IMG/VR virus record: IMGVR_UViG_3300044981_000033
Span: 1-31,120 of that record
Direction: 5' to 3' (one strand)
DNA: 31,120 bases
DNA from: a virus
The position numbers were made by a program, and so were the translations under genes. The notes beneath the pieces are model-generated. The model did not search any database. It saw only the letters and a program-made list of their open reading frames with translations, and was not told the origin of the DNA. Within the stretch, counting starts at the first letter, position 1. Each line of letters begins with the position of its first letter. Below, in pieces: positions 12,949-20,611 of the stretch.

Positions 12949-14570
12949 TGGGCTTCGTCGTCGGATCGCTGGGCACTCCAGGCGCAGCGGGCGCGGACGT
13001 ATTCACCAGCCTGGTGGCCGACTTCACCATGCCAGCCGCTGGTGCTGTGGCCACGGTGGAACTATACGACGCGCGGGGGTTCCCTCCGGGGCTCATCGCA
13101 TTTGTCGAGAACGCTGGATACGTGATGGTGGTCAGGCGAGATCTGAACACTGACCAGATCGATGTGCGCAATCTTGGATACGAGATCAATCGGCCGCCTG
13201 GCACTGTCGCTCCGACCGACTCCGAGATCGTCGGATCAGGACCGCAAGGCATTCCAGGCACCGCCGGATGGACAATCCTGGCTCACGATTATGTCATGGA
13301 TGCCGTCGGGGTGCAGAACGCGGCTGCGGTGCGGAGCAACGATGGATTTGCCATCGGCGTCACTATCTACATCGAGACGCTGGGGTACTTCCGTCTCGAA
13401 AACCGCATCGGCACCGATCTGCTGGTGCTGAGCAACACTGGGGCGCGCGGTAATGCTTCTCCGGGAACCATCGCACCTATCGACACTATCGTCCAGGCGG
13501 CGGGCATTCCTCTGAGCGGATACTACGCTGGCGGATCGGTCGGCGAGCCATTGGTCAAGCAAAGTGGCGTCGACTTCGATACGCGATGGGGCGGCAATAT
13601 CACTGTGGCTACCATCAGTGCGGATGGTCTTATTTGCAGGAATGATGGTCAAGGTATAGATTTCTTCGGTGGGTCATGGCTACGCAAGGTGACTGGCGTC
13701 AACATGGTGATCCGCACCAACGGCTTTCAGATCGAGAACCTCGACGCGTCCAATCGGCGTAGCATCATCGACACGACGAACGGCGACGCTCGCTATGTGG
13801 CCAGGTCCGGTAGCACCATGACCGGTCAACTGACGATAAACAACGCACAGCTACAGCTACGCGCAGCGGACAATAACAATGGCACCTACACACAAGCCCT
13901 CAATTTCACCGATGCGTCGGGCAATGGGATCGCTTGGATGCGCGGCTATATCGCCGGTCGAAATGGCCCTCCGGAAGGTCAATTCGAGCTGTGGACCAAC
14001 AACGGAGGCTGGAGCAGTCAGCGGGTGATGTGGACTGATACCAACCCGCCGCCGAACGTCTATTTTGGCGGTACTGTCTACTCGCGCGGCGCGGCGTTGA
14101 TCTCGGACAGTGATCTGAAGGAGGATATTACGCCGGTCGATCCCGAACGGGCTGGACAGGCTTTCGATCTCCTTGCGCCGGTGCGGTTCAAGTGGAAACC
14201 CCAAGAGATTGATGATCCACTGGCAGTCGGGGGCCGGAGATCAATGGCGCTCAAGGAACCGGATCGGGTCTACTGGGGGTTCGTCGCCGACGACATCCAA
14301 GCTATTGTTCCCGATGCCGTTTACGAGACCGACGAAGGATTGCTGGCATACGATCCGACTTCAATCCTGGCGGTGACGGTGACCAAGGTGCAACAACTCG
14401 ACGGTGAGATGAGGGCCGTTCCCCAGTTTTGCCAGGATCTGATCACTCAGGCGATGAGACCTCTGGTGGATGTGAAGAGGTCGGTGGCCGCGTTGGAGAG
14501 ACGCGTCAAGACGATTGAGACTCGAGAGATCGATGCGCTGCAGAAGCGTATCGACGAGTTGAAGCGATGA
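12948..14570 (+). CDS. Tail fibre protein 2 with S74 self-cleaving chaperone
   Basis: A 540-residue fibre. The N-terminal 190 residues hold two diverged copies of one unit (about 20-102 and 107-190), each with a strand pair around (A/M)FVENAGYVMVVRRDL or IETLGYFRLENRI and ending PGT(V/I)AP-x-D. A collagen-like GPQGIPGTAG joins them. A TMTGQL repeat and an IEN-ending module match those of fibre 1. The S74 domain starts at LISDSDLKEDI (Ser386, Lys391) and has the same FKWKP and YWGFVADDI phrases as fibre 1. Unlike fibre 1 it ends in a long coiled coil (VAALERRVKTIETREIDALQ). The start at 12948 overlaps the previous TAA. Confidence 0.92.
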   Translation: MGFVVGSLGTPGAAGADVFTSLVADFTMPAAGAVATVELYDARGFPPGLIAFVENAGYVMVVRRDLNTDQIDVRNLGYEINRPPGTVAPTDSEIVGSGPQGIPGTAGWTILAHDYVMDAVGVQNAAAVRSNDGFAIGVTIYIETLGYFRLENRIGTDLLVLSNTGARGNASPGTIAPIDTIVQAAGIPLSGYYAGGSVGEPLVKQSGVDFDTRWGGNITVATISADGLICRNDGQGIDFFGGSWLRKVTGVNMVIRTNGFQIENLDASNRRSIIDTTNGDARYVARSGSTMTGQLTINNAQLQLRAADNNNGTYTQALNFTDASGNGIAWMRGYIAGRNGPPEGQFELWTNNGGWSSQRVMWTDTNPPPNVYFGGTVYSRGAALISDSDLKEDITPVDPERAGQAFDLLAPVRFKWKPQEIDDPLAVGGRRSMALKEPDRVYWGFVADDIQAIVPDAVYETDEGLLAYDPTSILAVTVTKVQQLDGEMRAVPQFCQDLITQAMRPLVDVKRSVAALERRVKTIETREIDALQKRIDELKR

Positions 14571-15187
14571 TGCACCTGCATTGGCATCGGGGTGAAGCCA
14601 GGACCCCGAGAGGACCCGTCGTCAAGAGGCAACCAGCCGCCCTCTTCCCCCCGCGACGGGTCCTCGACCATGATGCCGTGCCGCTCGGTCTATACGATGC
14701 GGTGCGTAAGGAGGTTGGAGACTTGGCGGCCGAGCATGTGCGCCGGGTCCTCACGACGTTTCCACAGCCCGACCGGAGAATTAGTCGAGATCACACCGTC
14801 AGGCTGCTGGCCATCTCGTCAGGCGATGGTCGGGTGACATACATCGACCGGCGCACTCCAGACTACATCTTCGCTCAGCGAGTCGGAGGCGGCACCGGCG
14901 CAATGTCACCCGATCGATCCTTGAACGAGCATGAAGAGATCGAATGGATCCTGATGTATCACGGCGGTCTGACGTATGTGCAGGCTCATCCGATCGCCAC
15001 CATCGCCGAGCACCTGGTAGTCGAGTCGATGGGGTTCGTCCCTTCGTCATACGAGGAAGTGATGCAATCGATGGTGACGTTCGCTAAGAATGCGGACGAT
15101 GATGATCCGCCGCCTGATCCGTTCTTGACCTGGGAAGACACGCAGTGCACGGATGACTGTGACTGCGCCCATTGCAGAGGAGAATGA
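14567..15187 (+). CDS. Protein with HExxE / AHxxAtxaE pattern
   Basis: A 206-residue protein. The central segment has an RRTPDYIF strand, EHEEIEWILMYHGG (HEEIE at 122-126) and YVQAHPIATIAEHLVVESMG (137-156). This combination of HE-x-x-E, AH-x-x-AT-x-AE and a helix occurs in uncharacterised phage proteins and polyvalent-protein segments near head genes. The His and Glu residues could bind metal, but catalysis is unproven. The C-terminus has a Cys cluster (C194, C198, C200, C203). The start is ATGATG at 14567/14570, overlapping the fibre 2 stop. A role in the virion or in the injected cell cannot be told from sequence. Confidence 0.75.
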   Translation: MMHLHWHRGEARTPRGPVVKRQPAALFPPRRVLDHDAVPLGLYDAVRKEVGDLAAEHVRRVLTTFPQPDRRISRDHTVRLLAISSGDGRVTYIDRRTPDYIFAQRVGGGTGAMSPDRSLNEHEEIEWILMYHGGLTYVQAHPIATIAEHLVVESMGFVPSSYEEVMQSMVTFAKNADDDDPPPDPFLTWEDTQCTDDCDCAHCRGE

Positions 15188-15188
15188 C

Positions 15189-15554
15189 ATGTCCATGATC
15201 GGCGCTAACCTAGCTAATCTCGGCATCACCAACAGGGCCATGCTGGCCGTCTTCAACATGGCGGTCGGCGGCCTGCCGGTCAGTGTGGCGGCCACCGCCT
15301 ATACCCTGCAACCCAGTGACGCTGGAAAATTCCTGGATTTCGCCGCCACCGGAGCGGTCACTGTAACCGTGCCGCCCGACACGGCTACGTCGAGCTTCCC
15401 CCCTAATGGCATCACCACACTGGAGGCAGGCGCGGGTGGCGTGACCATTGCTGCGGGCAGCGGCGTGACGATTGTTGGCAATACCGCCGCGCTGACGGCG
15501 GAGCAGGTTCGCCACTTGCGCAAGACAGGACCCAACGCTTACACGGCATACTGA
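15189..15554 (+). CDS. Small beta-rich virion surface domain protein
   Basis: A 121-residue protein starting MSMIGANLANLG, with a hydrophobic N-terminal segment. The rest (YTLQPSDAGKFLDF, AVTVTVPPDTAT, GAGGVTIAAGSGVTIVG, then LRKTGPNAYTAY) matches a widespread phage beta domain found in fibres and head decoration proteins: a-D-A-G-K, v-T-V-T-V-P, GaGgVTi, then a final strand. The start at 15189 is preferred because GAGGAG lies 5-8 bases upstream. It probably forms part of the virion surface; whether head or tail is not shown. Confidence 0.75.
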   Translation: MSMIGANLANLGITNRAMLAVFNMAVGGLPVSVAATAYTLQPSDAGKFLDFAATGAVTVTVPPDTATSSFPPNGITTLEAGAGGVTIAAGSGVTIVGNTAALTAEQVRHLRKTGPNAYTAY

Positions 15555-16256
15555 ATGCTCACTTCGCTACAACGCCGCACCGAGAAGATCACCGAGCAGG
15601 GACCGTGGCGCAGCGTGCGCAACGCCGAGAAATCATACGCTCGGTCCCTGCGGGTGATCGCGCGGCAATGCTGCGACATGATCAAGGGAATGCCATCTCA
15701 CCAGGGTGCGGACCTGTTGTTCCGGTATTCTCAGATCATCAGACCATGGGCCGAGTTCGCCGCTCGTCGGATGGTCGACGAGATCATGCGCCGCGACCTC
15801 ACGGCATGGATACGCAAGGGACATGAGATGCACCGTCCGCTGGCCACTCAGGCGCGGGTGACATCGAGCGAGGAGTTTGGCCGGGAGATGGTGATGCAAC
15901 AGGCAGCGATCATCATCGAGATGCCGGTGGTGGCGGCGCAACGTCTGGCCGATGGTTATAGCGTCGGCAGGGTGATGCGGTTGCTGGAGACGGAAGCCAA
16001 TACAGTAGCTCGTCGGGAGGTGGCCCGCGTGGCTTCGGCTGTGGTGAGACTCCGGGCGTATTATCTGGGGTCCGAGGGATACATCTGGCGCACCGCTCGA
16101 GATACGAAGGTGCGCCCCCGTCACCGTGCCCTCGAGGGGAAGTTCTTCCGGTGGAGCGATCCCCCGGTGGTTGACGATAGAGGCATGCGAGGCCACCCCG
16201 GCGATGCTCCGGACTGCCGATGCATCCCCGAACCCGTGGTTGGAGAATACAGATAG
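15555..16256 (+). CDS. MuF-like head morphogenesis protein
   Basis: A 233-residue protein with a helical N-terminal part and a C-terminal MuF domain (about 150-230): VARREVARVASAVVRLRAYY, a GYIWRTARDTKVRPRHRALEG phrase (split here for length as GYIWRTARD and VRPRHRALEG), FFRWSDPP, then GHPGDAPDCRCIPEPV. These are the hallmark D-x-x-V-R-x-x-H and H-P-G-x-x-x-x-C-R-C motifs. MuF-family proteins are minor head proteins that associate with the portal. Usually this gene follows the portal directly; here it lies 5 kb away. ATG at 15555 directly follows the previous TGA. Confidence 0.93.
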   Translation: MLTSLQRRTEKITEQGPWRSVRNAEKSYARSLRVIARQCCDMIKGMPSHQGADLLFRYSQIIRPWAEFAARRMVDEIMRRDLTAWIRKGHEMHRPLATQARVTSSEEFGREMVMQQAAIIIEMPVVAAQRLADGYSVGRVMRLLETEANTVARREVARVASAVVRLRAYYLGSEGYIWRTARDTKVRPRHRALEGKFFRWSDPPVVDDRGMRGHPGDAPDCRCIPEPVVGEYR

Positions 16257-16266
16257 GAGATAGATC

Positions 16267-17154
16267 ATGACGGGTTTGACCGACTACACCGCCGACGCCC
16301 AACTGAACTGGATCACCGGATCGATTGCCATGCCGCCTCTGCCTGCGGTGTGGATGGCTCTGTTCACAGGCGTGGGTAACGACTCGGGGGCCGGCTTCGC
16401 CGAAGTGGCGACGGCGGGCACCGGATACGCTCGGGCTCAGGTCGCGGGCACTGATCCGACATCAGCTGCCACAGCGGTCGGCAACGCCATCTTGAACTTT
16501 GCGTCGGCGGTGCCTTCGTGGGTTGTGCCGGGGATGCGTATCTTCGACCACAGTCAAAGCGCGGCGATCCCGCCTGGAACCACTATCCTGTCGATAGCCG
16601 GGTCGTCGGTCACCATGTCGGCTAACGCCGCGGCACCAGGTGTGGGTGTGGGCGACGTTATCGGCTTCACCGCGTTCGGTGGTCCTTCGGGATCGGCACC
16701 GAGTCAGATTGCCAACACCGGCCAGATCAACTTCCCCACAGCCTTGACACCGTGGGGCCAGGTGGTAGCATTCGGCTTGTATGACGCGGCCAATGGCGGC
16801 GATCTCCTGGATTGGGATTATCTGGGCAACTACGTCTGGGAACCGACGACAGTCAACTCGGCGTCTCCTGCAGTGATGACATCCCATGTGCATGGCTTCA
16901 ACGTCGGAGATCCGGTCGTCTGGTCCACCGAGTTCGGTGGCGTCAGCCCGACGTTCTCGCAGTCGAACTTTACCGGCATCCTCACGGTCACCGCGCCGGT
17001 CACCGCCGATAGCTACACGGTGGTCAATGCGGGAACTGCGGTCAACACGTCTGGAACTGGGTCTGGGTCGATGCGTAAGATCGTCGAGCAGCAGATACCC
17101 ACAGGTGTCACCGCGTCGTTCGTCGCTGGTGCCATGATCCTGACGGCTGCATGA
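16267..17154 (+). CDS. Gp80-like tail/fibre protein with inserted beta modules
   Basis: A 295-residue protein. The start (AQLNWITGSIAMPPLPAVWMALFTG) and the later QINFPTALTPWGQVVAFGLYD with GGDLLDWDYL match the Gp80-like phage family (roughly 150 residues in simple members). Two extra beta modules interrupt or extend it: about 77-136 (VPGMRIFDHSQSAAIPPGTT then SVTMSANAAAPGVGVGD) and about 205-265 (HVHGFNVGDPVVW, then SYTVVNAGTAVNTSG), both recurrent in phage fibres. It is probably a structural tail or fibre component. The start at 16267 has AGGAGA 6 bases upstream. Confidence 0.78.
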   Translation: MTGLTDYTADAQLNWITGSIAMPPLPAVWMALFTGVGNDSGAGFAEVATAGTGYARAQVAGTDPTSAATAVGNAILNFASAVPSWVVPGMRIFDHSQSAAIPPGTTILSIAGSSVTMSANAAAPGVGVGDVIGFTAFGGPSGSAPSQIANTGQINFPTALTPWGQVVAFGLYDAANGGDLLDWDYLGNYVWEPTTVNSASPAVMTSHVHGFNVGDPVVWSTEFGGVSPTFSQSNFTGILTVTAPVTADSYTVVNAGTAVNTSGTGSGSMRKIVEQQIPTGVTASFVAGAMILTAA

Positions 17155-17155
17155 C

Positions 17156-18814
17156 ATGGCCTGGCGTATTCTCGACCGGGTAAGATTTACCACCCCTACG
17201 GCGGGCACGGGCAGCGCCGCCGTGGGTGCTGCCCTGATGGGATTTCAAACTCCAGCGCAAGCTGGAGCTGCCAATGGTGACACCTTCGATTATGTCATCG
17301 AGGACATGGGCGGGGCATGGGAGATTGGGGAAGGAACGTATTCATCGGCACCGGCCTTAGTTCGCACCACGATCATCGGTAGCAGCAACGCCGGGGCGGC
17401 GATCAACTTGTCAGGATCTGCCGTTTGCACCATGACGCTGCCCACTTGGTCCACGGTGAGTCCCAGGGCCCTAGCCGGTCACATCGGCGGCCTCGCATTG
17501 ACGCCGGACGCTGCCAACGGTGTTCTCGACATTGCCGTGGGCTCGGCTACGTCGGACGACGGCGTTGCCGTGATGGCTCTGCAGACAGCGTTCACCAAGA
17601 GCCTCAATGCCGTCTGGGCATCAGGCACGGGCGTGGGCGGTCTGGACACTGGCGCGGCGGTGTCTGGCACGGCATATTACGTCTATCTCATCGGACCGTC
17701 GCTGTATTCCAACCAGACCCTGCAACCCGATATCTTGTTCTCGTTGTCGGCGACGGCTCCGGCGATGCCATCCAACTATACGCGTAAGAAGCTCATTGGA
17801 TCGGTGAGGTTCCTGGGGGCAGCGGCATTGGATGTGGCCCAGAGCCCCGGAAAATTTGGTTCTCTCTCCTGCCACTCCAACATTCCATCAACACCATCAT
17901 TCCAGGCTGATACCTATAGCTTTGTGGGTGGTGGTCTTACCACTTCTACATTTGCTTATCTTGCAGACAACTGCTATTTTGATGTAACTCTTGGTAATTA
18001 TAGGATTGCCGCTACACGTAGCGATGGTGCAGCGGTTCTTGGTGTCAACGCCACAGTCCTTTCGTATTCGCCTCAGGCTGGCGCTGTGACTGCTGGAAAT
18101 ACCTGGTCGGGAACCAGTTACAATGTCTGGACCACACGCGATTTTCCGACGGCACCAGTCTTAATAGCCGGCAGTACGATGACGGGTCAGCTTACCATGA
18201 GCGGCCAGGCCATCGTCACCAACAACGGCTTCTATGCAAATGGTGCCGGATCGGCCATGGCCAATGTTACGACTGCGAACGGAGCTCCCAGCGCAGGGTG
18301 GTCGGCGGCTTTCGGATGCTGGGCGACGGCATCTGGCGTCGGTTATGCCGGGTGGGGGCGCTCCGATAGCACCAGCGCCTATCTTTGGTATTTCTCGGCG
18401 GGAGGCACCAACGTCGGCAATATCTATACCCAGGGATCAACTACAGCTTACAATACGACGTGCGACAGGAGTCTGAAGGAGAACATCCGAGATCTCGATG
18501 ACGACATCGACGTAGGTGAACTCATCGACAGCATGAGGCCGGTCGCATTCGAGTGGAAAGCTCCATCACCTCAGTTTGATGTCGTTGCCCAGACTAGGTC
18601 ATCAAACACCGGACACGGCTTCATAGCCCAGGAGCTGTTTGACGTGGCTCCCCAAGCGGTTACACCCCCGTTGCCAGATCCACCCGGCAAGAAAGCTGCA
18701 GATCAGGGGCCTCACTTGTGGGGGGCCGACTACTCCAAGCTGATCCCATACCTGGTCTCTGAGCTTCAGTCATTACGTAAGCGCGTTGCCGAACTCGAGA
18801 GCCAGCTACCGTAA
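17156..18814 (+). CDS. Tail fibre protein 3 with variant S74 chaperone
   Basis: A 552-residue fibre. The N-terminal 100 residues are a common phage module: TAGTGSAAVGAALMGFQT, NGDTFDYVIED, WEIGEGTY, LVRTTIIGSSNAGAAINL. A middle of glycine- and serine-rich beta segments includes a STMTGQLT repeat. The C-terminal S74 chaperone reads TCDRSLKENIRDL, MRPVAFEWK, GHGFIAQELFDVAPQAV, YSKLIPYLVSELQSLRKR and a coiled coil. The residue five before the catalytic Lys441 is Cys436 where Ser is expected. The segment near 17870-18010 is visibly AT-richer than its surroundings. The start at 17156 follows the previous TGA by one base. Confidence 0.92.
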   Translation: MAWRILDRVRFTTPTAGTGSAAVGAALMGFQTPAQAGAANGDTFDYVIEDMGGAWEIGEGTYSSAPALVRTTIIGSSNAGAAINLSGSAVCTMTLPTWSTVSPRALAGHIGGLALTPDAANGVLDIAVGSATSDDGVAVMALQTAFTKSLNAVWASGTGVGGLDTGAAVSGTAYYVYLIGPSLYSNQTLQPDILFSLSATAPAMPSNYTRKKLIGSVRFLGAAALDVAQSPGKFGSLSCHSNIPSTPSFQADTYSFVGGGLTTSTFAYLADNCYFDVTLGNYRIAATRSDGAAVLGVNATVLSYSPQAGAVTAGNTWSGTSYNVWTTRDFPTAPVLIAGSTMTGQLTMSGQAIVTNNGFYANGAGSAMANVTTANGAPSAGWSAAFGCWATASGVGYAGWGRSDSTSAYLWYFSAGGTNVGNIYTQGSTTAYNTTCDRSLKENIRDLDDDIDVGELIDSMRPVAFEWKAPSPQFDVVAQTRSSNTGHGFIAQELFDVAPQAVTPPLPDPPGKKAADQGPHLWGADYSKLIPYLVSELQSLRKRVAELESQLP

Positions 18815-20085
18815 TGCCTGGCATAGGTCCCATCGCCGCGTCGCCGACCGGATCGTCGGCTCAGCTCATATCGGTTCTGGTGGGGGCGACGGACGCGCAG
18901 GCCAAGACGAGGGGGCAATCATTCTTCCTGCAGCAGATGATTGCTCGAGGGGCGATACGCAACGCGCCGGTGCCTGGACTTTCATCTTGGACACACATTC
19001 TGGCGAGAGGATCCACGCAAAACGTCGGCGAGGTTCTGTCGACCGATTTCGTCTTATACGAATACTTGACAGCGACGGTGCGACAGGTGGTGGCGGGACT
19101 GGCGTTCGGCGCATCGACTCTGCTGACGGCTAAATCTCGTTCGGTGGTCAAGGAGCCTGCTGGTGTGTCCACACCGGCGCTGATGCTGATCGAGTCAGGA
19201 ACCAGGATCGCCGGTCGATCTGGAGCTCATTTGACCACGCATCTGTCTGGAGCCGGGGCGACACGCAGCCGGATGGGCATCGTCGAGAAGGTTACGATAT
19301 ACTTGACCGGCCGCATCAAGATGAGCTTCCGTGATAACCTGACCGGCGCTGTGGGTATAGCTCATCTGACCGCTCGTTCCACGACAGTCAATGACATGGG
19401 CGTCCAGCGCCATGACGTAGTGGCGCTGATCGCTCGCGGGTTGTCATGGGCGGCGGGGAGGTTCAGATCCACCGCATCGACTCATCTGTCGGGACAAGGG
19501 TCGAGCGCCGAGCAGTCGCACGCCGGGATCGGCGGTGTGGTCCAGGTCACAGCCATTCACGGGCGCACCGCCGCCGGAGCTCAGGGTCGAGCTCGGATGT
19601 CGCCCATGGCGATGATGCGGTCGACAGGTGCCGCATCCGTCAAGGCTCGACTGCGGCCTGTCGGGCACGTTGTCTTGACGGCAGTATCTGGGATGATGGC
19701 AGTAGCTGGGGCGGCGGTGGGACCTCGAGAAGTCTACGTCCACCTTCGGGCTCGGTCCAAGGTGATGGCGGCGGCCATGGTTGCCAGATCGGTCGGGACC
19801 GTCCATCTGTCGGCGTCCAGTAAGACGGCGGTGCGGAACCGAGTGAAGCCCATGTTCTCGTATCCCCTGATGGCTGCGTCGGCGATGGCGCGCGGCGGCG
19901 GGGCCGCGTTCCTCTGGGTCCAGGAACTGGTGGCGTCGTCGTGGCACGCTGCTCTTGGATCGGTGCAACCTCTGTATTTCGCCCCTATGCCGAACGTCAT
20001 GCCAGGTCGATACGTGGTCAACTGCAAGGGGCGGGTGCGCACCGTTTATCGGATGATGACGAGTCAGGAGCCATGCGATTGTTGA
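18814..20085 (+). CDS. Basic repeat protein of the fibre block
   Basis: A 423-residue protein very rich in Ala, Arg, Ser and Gly and poor in acidic residues. From about residue 100 to 335 it is built of roughly ten imperfect units of about 21 residues. The units share a strand such as AHLTARS, THLSGQGS, VHLRARS or VHLSASS, then a variable part, then a Gly-Val turn. This suggests a beta-solenoid or fibrous fold. The C-terminus ends YVVNCKGRVRTVYRMM and EPCDC. I do not recognise a family. Position after fibre 3 makes a virion role likely. ATG at 18814 lies on the last base of the fibre 3 stop. Confidence 0.75.
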   Translation: MPGIGPIAASPTGSSAQLISVLVGATDAQAKTRGQSFFLQQMIARGAIRNAPVPGLSSWTHILARGSTQNVGEVLSTDFVLYEYLTATVRQVVAGLAFGASTLLTAKSRSVVKEPAGVSTPALMLIESGTRIAGRSGAHLTTHLSGAGATRSRMGIVEKVTIYLTGRIKMSFRDNLTGAVGIAHLTARSTTVNDMGVQRHDVVALIARGLSWAAGRFRSTASTHLSGQGSSAEQSHAGIGGVVQVTAIHGRTAAGAQGRARMSPMAMMRSTGAASVKARLRPVGHVVLTAVSGMMAVAGAAVGPREVYVHLRARSKVMAAAMVARSVGTVHLSASSKTAVRNRVKPMFSYPLMAASAMARGGGAAFLWVQELVASSWHAALGSVQPLYFAPMPNVMPGRYVVNCKGRVRTVYRMMTSQEPCDC

Positions 20086-20192
20086 GCTCTGAGCGACTAC
20101 CACCTCGGGCACAGTTCGACCTCGCTGCTGTCCCGGTCGCTCGGCCATGGGGGCGGCGCGTTCCATGGTGCCGCCCCCATAGGAGGGACTGA
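20073..20192 (+). CDS. Possible 39-residue small ORF
   Basis: ATG at 20073 opens a 39-codon frame that overlaps the previous stop and ends with a TGA at 20190-20192 whose last base is the A of the next ATG, the arrangement seen at most real gene junctions here. It fills the only gap over 100 bases in the rightward operon. AGGAG lies just 2 bases before the ATG, which is short. The product is Arg/Pro-rich (PWGRRVPWCRPHRRD). Its 3' third is a large inverted repeat, so the frame could be accidental. Confidence 0.35.
   Translation: MRLLSSERLPPRAQFDLAAVPVARPWGRRVPWCRPHRRD
20147..20180 (+). other. Perfect 11-bp GC-rich hairpin before a ribosome binding site
   Basis: ATGGGGGCGGC (20147-20157) and GCCGCCCCCAT (20170-20180) pair perfectly over 11 bp around a 12-base loop. 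The AGGAGGG ribosome binding site of the next gene starts on the next base (20181). No T-run follows, so termination is unlikely. The hairpin would sit at the 5' edge of the initiation region and could protect the downstream head-gene mRNA or mark an RNA processing point; both are inference. Confidence 0.7.
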
Positions 20193-20611
20193 TGTATTGC
20201 GGCCAAGACTTCGATGTCATTCAGCCGAACGAGGTCGATGACTTCACCATCGACTTCGTCAACGATCTGAAATCGAATGAGTTGATCTTGGCCGCGCGGG
20301 CGAGACTGTATGTGGCTCGGGCATCGATTGGCGCGGATCCTAATCCGATGGCGCATATCGTGTCTGCGGTGAACATCACCGGCACCATGGCCACGGTGAA
20401 GCTTGGCAACAAGATGATCGACGGTGTTCTGTATGGCCTCGAAATCCAGGTGCAAACCGACTTCAATAACAACATTGCCTTGTGGTCTCACATCCCATGC
20501 CAGACTCTCGATTGGGCCGGGACGCAGTGGATGCAGGCCACAGGGTATTCCGGCAGCCAGGGCAACGTGACGCCACTGGTGCTAACCTTGAGGAGACGGA
20601 ATAGTGCGTGA
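20192..20611 (+). CDS. Small structural protein, Gp77-like pattern
   Basis: A 139-residue protein beginning MYCGQDFDVIQPNEVDDFTI. The pattern (P-x-E-x-x-D-F-x-I-DF then LKSNELILAAR, GTMATVKLG, and YGLEIQVQTD) resembles small phage proteins with a P-x-E-x-x-D-Y-x-I-D-W start and a two-sheet fold that are annotated in some phages as Gp77-like or fibre-tail adaptor-like. A virion or connector role is likely but not shown. The ribosome binding site AGGAGGG ends 4 bases before the ATG. Its end overlaps the protease gene by 8 bases. Confidence 0.75.
   Translation: MYCGQDFDVIQPNEVDDFTIDFVNDLKSNELILAARARLYVARASIGADPNPMAHIVSAVNITGTMATVKLGNKMIDGVLYGLEIQVQTDFNNNIALWSHIPCQTLDWAGTQWMQATGYSGSQGNVTPLVLTLRRRNSA

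Noticed and set aside
20147-20180. Intrinsic transcription terminator
   Set aside because: The stem is strong but there is no T-run on either side; it is directly followed by a ribosome binding site.
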